A stretch of DNA of 32,927 nucleotides from Candidatus Didemnitutus sp. (GTDB lineage Bacteria > Verrucomicrobiota > Verrucomicrobiia > Opitutales > Opitutaceae). Shown piece after piece: positions 1-8,041 of this stretch (positions are counted from its first letter, which is position 1; each line of letters starts with the position of its first letter). The position numbers and the translations under genes are program-made. Below the pieces are notes generated by a model. The model worked only from the letters and a program-made list of their open reading frames with translations, was not told where the DNA came from and did not search any database. The stretch is from contig JAUXXD010000039.1 of the NCBI GenBank assembly GCA_030681265.1, forward strand, positions 1-32,927, read 5' to 3'.

Positions 1-1
1 G

Positions 2-2104
2 GCGACGGCGGCGGCGGCGACGCGCTTCGTCGAAGCACTGAATCGCGAACCCGCTTTCGATCAGGTCGTGCTCATGAGTGACCCCGCTGTGCGCGAAAGT
101 CTCGGACGCGAATTGTTCGAGCAACGCTTCACGCTGCTGTTTCCTCTTTGGCTGAACGCACGCACCGCAGCTTACGCGAGCAGCGGTGGCGAACCAACGG
201 GATTTTCTAACTGGCTCGCGCGCGACGCCGCGAAGGCACTCGAACAATTTTTGATCACTCCCGAGGCGCTCGCGTTTGCCGACGTGATTCCATCCGACCC
301 TTTGCTCCTGCTGCCCGGAGCCGTTGCGCGGTTGCAGGAAGGTCGCGGGTTTTCCGCCGTGCCGACGACCACGCTCGTGTGGGCGCGACTGGCCTCCTCT
401 CCGCTCAGCGAGGCGGGACAAGCGCCGGTATTTGCCGCCATCGCGCAGGTCTCAGCAACGGTGCAGTTGGAGCATTCGCAATTCGCCGTCGCTTACACCG
501 GCGTAAACCGATTCGCCGCGGCCAGCCGCTCTCGCATCGAACGAGAAGTTACGTGGCTAAACATCTTTTCACTTCTGGCTGTGTTGACCGTGGCCTTCAC
601 TTTCATCCGCCGACCACATCGCGGCCTGCATTTGTTACCCGTGGTCGGACTGTCTGTGCTCGGGGCCTGGGTGGCTGCGACTCTGGTGTTCGACCGGTTG
701 CACATCATGGTGTTCGTGATTGGTTCGTTGCTGACCGGCGTGGCCATCGATTACGGATTCTATCTTTTCATGCAGGCACCGGCAGGGCCGGACGAAAAAT
801 ATTGGGCCAAGGTTCGCCGGCTGACCAAACCCCTGTTGGCGAGCTGCCTGACCGCCGTCGCTGGCTTTTCGCTGCTGCTGTTCTCCGATTTGCCCTTCAT
901 CCGCCAGCTCGGCGTATTCGTCGGCGCCGGTCTGGTCGGCGCACTCGTCGCCGCCGTGCTTTATTTTTCCACGGTCAAAAATCATTTTCTCGAAACCCGC
1001 AATTTTCGCGGCGGATCCGCCTTGCCGAGCGGTTTGCGCCGCACTCTGCGACGGCTGCTCATCGCGCTGTGGATCATCGCGCTGCCGGGACTGGCTATGC
1101 TGCAATGGAAAGATGACATCCGTGAATTGGAAATTCCCTCTCCCGAACTCAAACAGGAATACGCGCGCCTCACCGCCCTGTTCGGCGAGGAGGAAGGTCG
1201 GACGGTTTATCTCACCTACGGCAACAACGTCAGCGAAGCCCGTGCGTCACTCGCGAAATTAGAGGCATGGCTGGACGCGACTAGCGGCGGACATTCCACC
1301 GCCATCGGACTCGGCACCGTGGTGCCGACCGTGGCGGCGCATACCGCCGCCGTAGATTTTTCTCGCGCCCACCCGGAGTTTGCCGGCCAGTTGCGCGTCG
1401 CATTGATTGCGGCCGGTTTTGACGATGCGGAATTCGCGCCATTCTTCGCGGCCTACGATCACTATGCAGTTAACGCCGACGCCTCCAATTACACGACTGC
1501 CCTCGATGCGCTGCAGACCAAGCTCACCGGACCGATCGGATTACTGCTGCACGTGGGCCAGCCGTTGAGCTGGTTCGTTACGCTCGTGCGCGCGGCGCCC
1601 GTGGTGTCGCCGCCGTCCGATACTAATACCGTCACCAGCGGGCAGCTCCAGACGCTCAACCATGTTTTCAGTTGCTACCGGCAATCCGCGCTGTGGCTCA
1701 GTCTGACCGGCTTTGCGTTGGTGGGTGCGGGTGTGTTTCTCACCTATGGCTGGCGCGATGGCGCGCGCATTTTTGCCATCCCTTGCGGCGCGTGTCTCGG
1801 TATCTTCGGCGTGTTCGGCTGGTTCGGTCATCCGCTCAATCTTTTCCATTTGCTCGGAGCTTTTCTCGGCGTGTGCCTGACGCACAACTATTCCATCTTC
1901 TCCGCAACGTCCGCGTTTCGCCGCGAGCCCACTCCGGTCTCGGTGCGGCTGTCGGCGTTAACCACCGCCGCTGCTTTTGGTGTGCTGGCACTGAGCGGCA
2001 TTCCCGTGGTGCGCGCACTTGGTTCGACCGTCTCGCTGATGGTGCTGGCCGCGTTGCTCGTCATCGAACTCGAACATCTCTCCGCGTTGGGTAAAAAATC
2101 ATGA
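2..2104 (+). CDS. MMPL/RND-family exporter, 3' part (5' end outside window)
   Basis: The reading frame is open to the left edge of the window, so the first internal ATG (68) is probably not the true start and the N-terminal part is missing. Counted from 68, the visible part has a large soluble segment (about residues 1-160), a block of membrane helices (about 163-305), a helix near 330-345 followed by a second soluble segment (about 350-540), and a final membrane block (about 545-675). This is the second part of an RND fold of the MMPL type, which moves lipids or other hydrophobic compounds across the inner membrane using the proton gradient. The stop overlaps the next start as ATGA, so it is translationally coupled to an AMP-dependent ligase. 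MMPL exporters with this partner are known from aryl-polyene and related pigment clusters. The family call is firm; the cargo is inferred from context. Confidence 0.85.
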   Translation, partial: ATAAAATRFVEALNREPAFDQVVLMSDPAVRESLGRELFEQRFTLLFPLWLNARTAAYASSGGEPTGFSNWLARDAAKALEQFLITPEALAFADVIPSDPLLLLPGAVARLQEGRGFSAVPTTTLVWARLASSPLSEAGQAPVFAAIAQVSATVQLEHSQFAVAYTGVNRFAAASRSRIEREVTWLNIFSLLAVLTVAFTFIRRPHRGLHLLPVVGLSVLGAWVAATLVFDRLHIMVFVIGSLLTGVAIDYGFYLFMQAPAGPDEKYWAKVRRLTKPLLASCLTAVAGFSLLLFSDLPFIRQLGVFVGAGLVGALVAAVLYFSTVKNHFLETRNFRGGSALPSGLRRTLRRLLIALWIIALPGLAMLQWKDDIRELEIPSPELKQEYARLTALFGEEEGRTVYLTYGNNVSEARASLAKLEAWLDATSGGHSTAIGLGTVVPTVAAHTAAVDFSRAHPEFAGQLRVALIAAGFDDAEFAPFFAAYDHYAVNADASNYTTALDALQTKLTGPIGLLLHVGQPLSWFVTLVRAAPVVSPPSDTNTVTSGQLQTLNHVFSCYRQSALWLSLTGFALVGAGVFLTYGWRDGARIFAIPCGACLGIFGVFGWFGHPLNLFHLLGAFLGVCLTHNYSIFSATSAFRREPTPVSVRLSALTTAAAFGVLALSGIPVVRALGSTVSLMVLAALLVIELEHLSALGKKS

Positions 2105-3420
2105 GGCATGCGCTCCTCATTGCGTGGACGAAAACGTTGCGCCGACGCGGCGATGATCACGCTGTGGTGCAAGCGAAGGACGGCGCCATCGTCACCTTTC
2201 GCGAACTCGACACGCGCGCCGACGACTGGCTCGCGCAACACGTGGCGGAACCGAATTCCTTGCAGGGTCGCGCGGTGATTTTTGCTGCGCCCAACGGCAT
2301 CGATTGGTTCGAGATTTTTATCGGTCTGCTCAAGGCTGGCGCAGTCGTGGTGCCGCTCGACGCCAACGAACCGCCGGTCGCGCAACGTCGGCTCGCGGTC
2401 TCGATTCGCGCCGCCGCCTGGTGGAATGGCACGAAACTCGAACTGCTGCCCAACGCGCGGCGTTACCGCGATCCGTCACTCTGCCTCATCAAGCTCACCT
2501 CCGGCACCACCGGCCAACCGCGCGCACTGGTGTTCACCGCGAACCAGTTGCTCGCCGACGCCCGTCAAGTGACCGTCACCATGGGCATCCGGCCGCGCGA
2601 CTTAAATTACGCGCTGATTCCACTCGGGCATTCCTACGGACTGGGCAATTTGACCGTGCCTTTGCTCGCGCATGGCGTGCCACTCGTCTGCGGCAGCGCG
2701 CCGTTACCTCACGCCATCGCCACCGATTTTTCCAACTGGCAACCGACCGTCTTCCCCGGCGTCCCGACGATGTGGCGAGCGCTGGCGGCGTCGGATCTGG
2801 CTTTGCCGAATTTGCGCTTGGCGATTTCCGCTGGAGCACCGTTGCCGCCCGAGGTGGCGCGGAATTTCGCTGAGCGCTTCGATCAGCCACTGCATAATTT
2901 CTACGGATCAAGTGAGACCGGTGGCATCAGCTACGACCGGACCGGCACGGCCACTCTCGCCGGCCACGTAGGTCGTGCGTTGCGCGGCGTGCAATTGATC
3001 GCGCGCTCCGGCCAGCGACTGCAAGTGTGCAGCGCGGCAGTGTTGACGCACGGGAATCGTCAACGCGGCAACTGGATCATGTCTGATCGCGCGGAACTGG
3101 ATGCCCGCGGCAAGGTGACCTTGCTCGGCCGGCGCGATTCCACCGTGAAAATCGCAGGCCGACGGGTAAATCTCGGCGAGGTGCGCGAACGGTTGTGCCG
3201 GTTGACCGGCGTGCGTGACGCGTGGGTGGATTTTTGTGGCGGCGCTGAGCCGACGTTGCGCGCGGTGCTGGCGACGGATCGGCGCGTGAGCGAATTGCGC
3301 GCCGAATTGCACGCCGACACGGCGGCGTGGAAAGTGCCGAAGAAAATAACCGTGATGTCCTCGCTGCCGCTGACCGCGCGCGGCAAGATCGACACGCGCG
3401 CCTTAGCTGCGTCGGCTTAG
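2101..3420 (+). CDS. AMP-dependent acyl/aryl ligase (ANL superfamily)
   Basis: 439 residues. The adenylation core is readable: phosphate-binding motif LTSGTTGQPRAL (about 132-143), the adenine/carboxylate motif NFYGSSETGG (about 267-276), the hinge-region segment LLGRRDSTVKIAGRR, and a C-terminal LTARGKIDT carrying the lysine expected to complete adenylation. The enzyme should activate a carboxylic acid as acyl-AMP and pass it to CoA or an acyl carrier protein. It is shorter than typical acyl-CoA synthetases (500-600 aa), as are the stand-alone ligases in aryl-polyene clusters. The ATG overlaps the stop of the exporter gene (ATGA). The chorismatase encoded at 4474-5388 could supply a hydroxybenzoate starter, but the substrate cannot be read from the sequence. 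Confidence 0.85.
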   Translation: MRHALLIAWTKTLRRRGDDHAVVQAKDGAIVTFRELDTRADDWLAQHVAEPNSLQGRAVIFAAPNGIDWFEIFIGLLKAGAVVVPLDANEPPVAQRRLAVSIRAAAWWNGTKLELLPNARRYRDPSLCLIKLTSGTTGQPRALVFTANQLLADARQVTVTMGIRPRDLNYALIPLGHSYGLGNLTVPLLAHGVPLVCGSAPLPHAIATDFSNWQPTVFPGVPTMWRALAASDLALPNLRLAISAGAPLPPEVARNFAERFDQPLHNFYGSSETGGISYDRTGTATLAGHVGRALRGVQLIARSGQRLQVCSAAVLTHGNRQRGNWIMSDRAELDARGKVTLLGRRDSTVKIAGRRVNLGEVRERLCRLTGVRDAWVDFCGGAEPTLRAVLATDRRVSELRAELHADTAAWKVPKKITVMSSLPLTARGKIDTRALAASA

Positions 3421-3426
3421 TCGGCA

Positions 3427-3505
3427 TGTAGGAGCCAGTTTGCAGGAGGGGCGAAACGTCAGCTCCCGGAGAACGCGCTCAATCGCCTGCCAGCAGGCTC
3501 CCACC
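3427..3505. repeat. REP-like inverted repeat pair
   Basis: GTAGGAGCCAGTTTGCAGG near 3428-3446 pairs with CCTGCCAGCAGGCTCCCAC near 3486-3504; 15 of 19 positions match when one arm is reverse-complemented. The GTAGGAGC start resembles the extragenic palindromic repeats of many GC-rich genomes, and a related GTGGGAGC palindrome lies at 13282-13342. It sits just after the ligase stop codon. No RAYT transposase gene is visible in the window. Confidence 0.5.
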
Positions 3506-3583
3506 ATGGGCCGTAAATTTCCCCGGGTATTTGAGGTGATGGTGTTTACTCAACAGTCGCGAAAATGATTTTCTCGCGGCGGT

Positions 3584-3632
3584 GGGTGTTGGCCCCATCG
3601 ACGGCGCTGTCCCCAAGACGTATCTTGCGACC
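3584..3632 (+). promoter_or_regulatory. Shared operator plus -10 box; predicted leaderless promoter
   Basis: GGGT-N5-CCCCATCG (3584-3600) is a member of the recurring intergenic motif described in this window. The hexamer TATCTT (3621-3626) begins 28 bp after the first C of CCCC and ends 6 bases before the ATG at 3633, so transcription should start at or within a base or two of the start codon. The arrangement repeats at 18118-18165 and 24089-24137. Confidence 0.55.
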
Positions 3633-3809
3633 ATGAATCTCAATTACCTCCTCGGCCTGCTCTTGTTTATTTTTTGGATCGTTGCGCTGGTCGACTGCAT
3701 CAAGGGCAACAGTCCGAACAAGCTGCTCTGGATCGTGCTCATCGTCTTGGTGCCTTTTCTCGGCTCGATCCTCTATTTCCTACTCGGTCGTAGTCCGGCT
3801 CGCGTCTGA
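3633..3809 (+). CDS. Small membrane protein, PLDc_N-like (cardiolipin synthase N-terminal type)
   Basis: 58 residues: two hydrophobic helices joined by a short loop containing DCIKGNSPNK, ending after LYFLLGR. This matches the phospholipase-D nuclease N-terminal family, which occurs as stand-alone small inner-membrane proteins and at the start of cardiolipin synthases. An upstream in-frame GTG at 3582 would add 17 unrelated residues and overlap the operator motif, so the ATG at 3633 is preferred. No Shine-Dalgarno sequence is present, in line with a leaderless transcript. The function of the stand-alone form is not established; its operator groups it with stress- and envelope-type genes in this window. 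Confidence 0.75.
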   Translation: MNLNYLLGLLLFIFWIVALVDCIKGNSPNKLLWIVLIVLVPFLGSILYFLLGRSPARV

Positions 3810-3836
3810 TTTCGCGCCGCGTCTCGGGCAACGCGC

Positions 3837-4439
3837 TTAAGCGGAGCCCGTGTCCACGCTGTCCACGACGCCGCCGGTCACGGCGAATTTCATCACCTCA
3901 CCGGAAGCGAGATGCTCGATGGGACGAACCCGGTCGCGCTTCACGAGATAAAGTTGCCCCGCGACATTGTAAGCCTGCGGGACGTAGACGGCGACATAGC
4001 CTTCCCCGAGTTTGTAATTTTCCAGATCTTCGCTGGTGAGAAAGCCCATCATCCAGACTTCCTCGGCGAGCACGTTGACCAACACGGCTTGGTTGAAGCG
4101 ACGCTTGTTGCCGACGAACGCTTCGAAGAAATCGCGCAAAGTAGAATAGATAAAACTCACACCCGGCGTCTGCTCGATCCAACCGTCCACGACCTTGAAC
4201 ATCCGGCGCATGAAAAAATAGGAGGCGAACCACCCGACCAGCACCACCGTGGCCAGCACGAGCACGAAGCCAACCCCGGGATATTTCACGTAGTCACGGA
4301 GGATGCCGTCCACCCCCTCGAACAACCAGACCAGCGTCACGACGGTGAGGGCGATCGGCGCGATCACGAAGATGCCCGACCAGAAATACCGCAGCAGGCG
4401 GCTCATGGCGCGGGAGGGTCGGCGTTTTCCAGAAGTCAT
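3837..4439 (-). CDS. DUF502 family membrane protein
   Basis: 200 residues. Two transmembrane helices (about 15-42 and 55-78) are followed by a cytoplasmic domain with the DUF502 features: a TPGVSFIYSTLRDF stretch, a glycine/valine-rich strand LGEGYVAVYVPQAYN, and a late segment on membrane sorting of the type SGEVMKFAVTGG. Bacterial members have no settled function. It is the last gene of a minus-strand operon, 34 bases downstream of the chorismatase gene. An in-frame Met at residue 12 is an alternative start; the first ATG directly follows the intergenic gap and is kept. It converges on the small membrane gene with only 27 bases between the two stops, and I see no clear terminator hairpin there. 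Confidence 0.8.
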   Translation of the reverse strand: MTSGKRRPSRAMSRLLRYFWSGIFVIAPIALTVVTLVWLFEGVDGILRDYVKYPGVGFVLVLATVVLVGWFASYFFMRRMFKVVDGWIEQTPGVSFIYSTLRDFFEAFVGNKRRFNQAVLVNVLAEEVWMMGFLTSEDLENYKLGEGYVAVYVPQAYNVAGQLYLVKRDRVRPIEHLASGEVMKFAVTGGVVDSVDTGSA

Positions 4440-4473
4440 GGGTAGAAAAGCGGCAATGTTTGGGCGGACGAAA

Positions 4474-5388
4474 TCAGCGTAACTGCGCTTTGAAGAGCGA
4501 CGCCTCGATTTCCACCAAGAGCGAGGAACGGCAGATGTCGGCGCGGAGGTAGGATACGCGGTCGCCGTCCCGCAGCAGTTGTTCCTCTAAAATAGTCGCG
4601 ACCATGGGCTGATCTTCCGCGTGCCGCACATACACTTTGAAATGACGGGCAACACCGTGTCCGGCGCCCAGTCCGGGCCCCAGCCCACAGGCCGTGGCGA
4701 TGCCTTGCAGATTTTCCAACGTGCACGCCAATTGCAGTCGCGTGCTCTCCGGCGCGATTGAGGCATGACCGCGAATCGCCGCCGTGCCGGAAATGAATAC
4801 CGTAGCCCCATCGGAACCAGCGACCACGCTTGCCCGGGCAAAACTGGGAGCGCGCGGACCGTAGTCGCCGGGATAATCGTAGGCCGCAACCTGCAACGGA
4901 TTCTCCACATGGCGCGGCACCGCGTCGCACGCGGCAAAGACCACTGTCAACATGTCCGCGTCGCACCCGACCGCGGAAGCAGACGGCAACTGCGCGTTGA
5001 AGTTGAGGCCGAAGTGCGCCTCGAACGCGAGGGAGCGCCCGCGGCAGAACAGTCGATAGTTTTCCATACCCTCGGGGCCGGCATGGTTGATCGCTGGCAC
5101 ATAATTCCAAATTCGCGCGAGATGGAAGCCGCGCGACGCCTTAAAAATATTTGCATACAATCGGTGCGACGCTTCTTCCAATCCGACGGTGAGCGGCAAC
5201 GAAGCGCAGCCGAAGAGCCAACCATTGGTTTGAAAGAGCAAAAAATCCCCGTGCTGCCCGACGGAATCCGTCGAACCAAAAAGCGCTTCGTTCCTCTCCC
5301 CCGCCAACACCGGCACGCCTACGGTAAAGGCTTCGCGTGGCCCGAAGGTGATTTTTAATGAGGGAAGTTCTGTCGCGGAGAGGGACAT
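4474..5388 (-). CDS. Chorismate-converting enzyme, FkbO/Hyg5/XanB2 family
   Basis: 304 residues, two RidA/YjgF-like halves as in bacterial chorismatases. The diagnostic segment LARIWNYVPAIN lies at about 90-101, followed by GMENYRLFCRGR. The C-terminal LLVEIEA (Glu293/Glu295) is where this family carries its catalytic glutamate. Known members cleave chorismate to pyruvate plus 3-hydroxybenzoate, 4-hydroxybenzoate or a dihydroxy-cyclohexadiene acid; which product is formed here cannot be told from the sequence. In Xanthomonas, XanB2 provides hydroxybenzoates for the xanthomonadin pigment and for ubiquinone. With an MMPL exporter and a stand-alone ligase nearby, a role in an aryl-polyene-type pathway is a reasonable inference. 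It lies 6 bases after the VTT gene in one operon. Confidence 0.8.
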   Translation of the reverse strand: MSLSATELPSLKITFGPREAFTVGVPVLAGERNEALFGSTDSVGQHGDFLLFQTNGWLFGCASLPLTVGLEEASHRLYANIFKASRGFHLARIWNYVPAINHAGPEGMENYRLFCRGRSLAFEAHFGLNFNAQLPSASAVGCDADMLTVVFAACDAVPRHVENPLQVAAYDYPGDYGPRAPSFARASVVAGSDGATVFISGTAAIRGHASIAPESTRLQLACTLENLQGIATACGLGPGLGAGHGVARHFKVYVRHAEDQPMVATILEEQLLRDGDRVSYLRADICRSSLLVEIEASLFKAQLR

Positions 5389-5394
5389 GATGAA

Positions 5395-6102
5395 TTACTT
5401 CGCAGGAATTGCGTGATTGATCTCGGGGAGGCGACGCGCCGTGTGTTTGAGCCAGAGTTGCCGCGCGGCGATGGCGATGACGAGCAACGCGACAGTGGCG
5501 AAAGCGTAGCGGCCGTTGCCCTCCATGATCGCCACTCCACCAAACACGAGTGCCACAATGTAACCGGTCATGATCGCGCTGGAGACGACCAAGTAGGGCA
5601 AAAGCGACACGCGCAACAGACCAAGCAGATAATTCTGCGCCCAGAACGGCGGGCCGGGCGTCAGCCGCACAATCAGCGCAAGCTGCCAGGGTCCAACCGC
5701 CGTAGTCTCCGGCAGTGAAAATCCGCACCAAGTCAGCAATCGCCTCACGAGCGGACGCAGCGCGCGATCCGCCAGCCAGTAGGTGAGCAATAAATTAATC
5801 ACCACCGCCGCCACCGACCACGTGATCACCCAACCCACTCCGAGCGTCGGCGCGAACACCGGCCCAGCAGACAGCGTAAAAAGCATCATCGGAAAACCCA
5901 CCGCTGGCAGCAGCGCCATCGCGGTGAAAAAAACCAACGGGCCCGCTTCGCGCAAGCCCAGCACCACTCCATTCACGGCATCACCGACGCCCATTTTCAT
6001 TCCAACCAGCACCGCCGTCGCGACGATCGCCAAAAGTGCGCCAATCAGAAGGAGCTGACTTTTTGTCCCAAAGGGACGCCGTGTCGGAGTGAGTTGTTTC
6101 AT
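5395..6102 (-). CDS. TVP38/TMEM64 (VTT/DedA-like) membrane protein
   Basis: 235 residues with about six hydrophobic segments. The central part fits the VTT domain: an early LPAVGFPMMLFTLSAGPVF segment, then RLTPGPPFWAQNYLLGL, a good match to the family's R-x-x-P-x-x-P-F-x-x-x-N-x-x-x-G motif, then a helix ending in VFGG. VTT proteins act in membrane lipid handling, with undecaprenyl-phosphate and phospholipid scrambling shown for some relatives. It is the first gene of the operon VTT, chorismatase, DUF502, transcribed leftward from the 131-base intergenic space shared with the divergent pagL-like gene. The ATG at 6102 is directly followed by a short basic stretch and the first helix. Confidence 0.8.
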   Translation of the reverse strand: MKQLTPTRRPFGTKSQLLLIGALLAIVATAVLVGMKMGVGDAVNGVVLGLREAGPLVFFTAMALLPAVGFPMMLFTLSAGPVFAPTLGVGWVITWSVAAVVINLLLTYWLADRALRPLVRRLLTWCGFSLPETTAVGPWQLALIVRLTPGPPFWAQNYLLGLLRVSLLPYLVVSSAIMTGYIVALVFGGVAIMEGNGRYAFATVALLVIAIAARQLWLKHTARRLPEINHAIPAK

Positions 6103-6150
6103 GAGCCGAGCTCAGTGTGCGACTCCCTTCGCCTGATGTCACATGGTTTG

Positions 6151-6172
6151 CTATGGAGTGACCACCCCATAG
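6151..6172 (+). promoter_or_regulatory. Perfectly spaced dyad of the CCCCATAG operator family
   Basis: CTATGGAGTG (6151-6160), two bases, then CACCCCATAG (6163-6172): an inverted repeat with 9 of 10 positions paired. The right half is the CCCCATAG core of the motif seen before six other transcription units. It lies between the divergent VTT (start 6102) and pagL-like (start 6234) genes and could serve either. Unlike the other sites, no convincing -10 box is found 27-28 bp downstream in either direction. Confidence 0.45.
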
Positions 6173-6233
6173 CCGGATCGTCATTCGTCGTTCAAGGTGG
6201 AGCGTTGCTCCGCGCTCCGGCGGTTCCTTTTGC

Positions 6234-6824
6234 ATGTCTCCGTTCATCAAGTCCGTCCTGTTCGGTTCCACCCTGTGTGTGGTCGTGTTGGCCAACGAGT
6301 CGCCACCCACTCCTCCTTGGGCGGCCAGCGCACTGACTTTTGAAACCGGCGTGCTCTGGGAAATCGGCACAGGCACACCTTTCGCATACCACCTCGTGCC
6401 CGCGCAACTCTCGTGGCGCTCCGCGGAATTCTGGCACCGTGAATATTCCGACGGAACGCGCCTCGTCCTTCGTCACCGGCTCACGCTGCTGGTCGATCTG
6501 TTGCAAAGCGGACCGGAGTCCCGCTATCTCGGATTCTCCGCTTCGCCTTCACTGGAATGGTGGAATCGCTCCGCCACCATGTCGCTGTTCGCCGGTATCG
6601 GCGGCGGTTTCGGACTCACTGATTCGCGCGGAAACACTGGCGGACTCGGTCAGGACTTTACGCTCAACTGGTTTATTCGCGGTGGCATCGAACAGGCCAT
6701 CGCGCCCGGGCGCAGCGTGAGCGCGGGGTTGATGTATCAACACTTGTCCAACGGCGGCATGACCACCCCGAATCCGAGCATCAACGCGCTGGGCTTCACG
6801 CTTGGCTACAGTTGGCGCTACTGA
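6234..6824 (+). CDS. PagL-like acyloxyacyl hydrolase family outer-membrane protein
   Basis: 196 residues: an N-terminal signal segment (about 1-20), alternating polar/hydrophobic strands typical of a small beta-barrel, and a C-terminal aromatic residue (GYSWRY). The signature YQHLSNGGMTTPNPSIN (168-184) matches the active-site region of lipid A 3-O-deacylase PagL, with His170 and Ser172 in the positions of the catalytic His and Ser. The catalytic Glu of Pseudomonas PagL lies 12 residues after the Ser; here that position is Asn184. The fold assignment is solid, but deacylase activity is uncertain. The gene has its own promoter region with an operator dyad (6151-6172). I see no Shine-Dalgarno sequence. 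Confidence 0.75.
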   Translation: MSPFIKSVLFGSTLCVVVLANESPPTPPWAASALTFETGVLWEIGTGTPFAYHLVPAQLSWRSAEFWHREYSDGTRLVLRHRLTLLVDLLQSGPESRYLGFSASPSLEWWNRSATMSLFAGIGGGFGLTDSRGNTGGLGQDFTLNWFIRGGIEQAIAPGRSVSAGLMYQHLSNGGMTTPNPSINALGFTLGYSWRY

Positions 6825-6847
6825 ACGAAACAGAAATGAAACGTCGG

Positions 6848-6964
6848 ATCAGTCACCACGAAACACACCTAAGACACCAAATGATGAAGCTCCGAAAAAC
6901 CGTCGGCCTGGCGGGAGTTTCCTCCGTGTTCTTGATGTGTTTCGTGGTGGCCAAATGACTGACC
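6848..6964. repeat. Dispersed inverted-repeat element, copy A
   Basis: The left end (CACCACGAAACACACCTAAG, from 6854) is repeated in inverted form near 6926-6953, where the reverse complement reads GGCCACCACGAAACACATC. The roughly 115-bp unit fills the gap between the pagL-like and deacetylase genes. It shares its end sequence with copies B (7753-7882) and C (7921-8041), so it is a repeat family and not a single hairpin. Confidence 0.6.
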
Positions 6965-6974
6965 AATAGCTCCC

Positions 6975-7733
6975 GTGCGGCTCCTGCTCATCATCAACTT
7001 GGCCGGAAAATTGGCGGCGGTCTTTTTGTTCCAAAGCAACCTGAGCACCGCGCTGTCGTTGTGGTTCGGACCGGACTTGCTGCTGGCATATCACTTTTTT
7101 GCTCCGCGAGCGCAGGGTCTGGTGCGCATGCACCGACGTTTTGCCACGATGCAGCGCGAGGTGTGGCTGACGATTGACGACGGTCCTGATGCCGACGACA
7201 CGCCGAAAATTTTGCAGCTACTCGCGGCGCACGAGGCCAGCGCAACTTTTTTTGTGATCGGTGAAAAAGCCGCCGCGCATCCGGAGCTGATCAATGCCAT
7301 CGTCGCGGCCGGCCATGAGGTGGCCCACCACACGCACACGCATCCGCTCGCCACTTTCTGGTGCGCGTCACCCGCTCGAGTCGCGTGGGAACTCGACGCG
7401 GCATTGAACACGTTGCACCGCGCCGGAGTGCGACCAACGCGATTTCGTCCGCCGGCCGGAATTAAAAATCTTTGGCTGGCGGCGGCGCTTCGGTCACGTG
7501 GACTCACCGGCGTGGGTTGGAGCGCACGCGGCATGGAGTTGTGGTCGAGCGATGCCGAGAAAGTTGCGGCACGTGTGCTACGCGGTCTCGCTCCCGGAGC
7601 GATTCTGTTGCTCCACGAAGGACCGGCAGTTCCCGACGCAATTCGCCTTCACGCCATTCGTCGCGTGCTCGAACGGCTGCGCGAATCGGGTTACCGCTGC
7701 ATCATCCCGCGAACGTCGCAATTGGCGAATTAA
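6975..7733 (+). CDS. Polysaccharide deacetylase (NodB) family protein
   Basis: 252 residues starting at GTG. An N-terminal hydrophobic stretch (about 1-45) probably anchors it in the membrane. The NodB domain follows: motif 1 LTIDDGPD with Asp68 and Asp69, motif 2 AHHTHTHP with His119 and His123 as metal ligands, then RFRPPAGI (motif 3) and a late ILLLHEGP (motif 5). Such enzymes remove N-acetyl groups from envelope polysaccharides or peptidoglycan using a divalent metal. All the main catalytic motifs are present, so it should be active; the substrate is unknown. It is flanked on both sides by copies of the inverted-repeat element, and the short gap after the pagL-like gene is filled by copy A, so co-transcription is uncertain. 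Confidence 0.85.
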   Translation: MRLLLIINLAGKLAAVFLFQSNLSTALSLWFGPDLLLAYHFFAPRAQGLVRMHRRFATMQREVWLTIDDGPDADDTPKILQLLAAHEASATFFVIGEKAAAHPELINAIVAAGHEVAHHTHTHPLATFWCASPARVAWELDAALNTLHRAGVRPTRFRPPAGIKNLWLAAALRSRGLTGVGWSARGMELWSSDAEKVAARVLRGLAPGAILLLHEGPAVPDAIRLHAIRRVLERLRESGYRCIIPRTSQLAN

Positions 7734-7752
7734 GTTTGTCACCGATTCTATC

Positions 7753-7882
7753 TCAGAAGATTGGCCACCAAAAACACCAAGAACACAAAAACAGTCGGAG
7801 CAAATTGGCATCGCGCCCATGGGCGCGCCAGATGTCCGCAGATCGGACCGACCTATTTTGTGTTTTCGTGGCCAAAGATCTG
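7753..7882. repeat. Dispersed inverted-repeat element, copy B
   Basis: Ends are TTGGCCACCAAAAACACC (7761-7778) and the inverted match TGTTTTCGTGGCCAA (7861-7875). A perfect 16-bp palindrome, CGCGCCCATGGGCGCG (7812-7827), lies inside. Terminal repeats with a central GCGCC/GGCGC hairpin are shared with copy C. Confidence 0.65.
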
Positions 7883-7920
7883 AATCACGACAGCGTCGCG
7901 ATCGACTGAAGCGGAAAAAG

Positions 7921-8041
7921 ATTTTGCCACCAAGAACGCAAAGTCAGTTTTGCCATGCCAAGCAAGTCGTCCCCGCGCCTCTAGGCGCCTTGCTGGCCTC
8001 GATTGCCACCGGATACCTTGTGTTTTTCGTGGCTAACAATT
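7921..8041. repeat. Dispersed inverted-repeat element, copy C
   Basis: The left end is TTTTGCCACCAAGAACGC (from 7923). The right end is TGTGTTTTTCGTGGCTAAC (near 8019-8037), whose reverse complement matches the family end GTTAGCCACGAAAAACACA. A nested stem, GCCAAGCAAG with CTTGCTGGC and inside it GCGCC-TCTA-GGCGC (near 7975-7988), corresponds to the palindrome of copy B. Copies B and C together make up the 299 bases between the deacetylase and the PAP2 gene, so no gene is expected there. Confidence 0.6.

Noticed and set aside
7734-8032. Open frames across the deacetylase-PAP2 gap as genes
   Set aside because: The gap consists of inverted-repeat copies B and C, and the frames show no conserved features.
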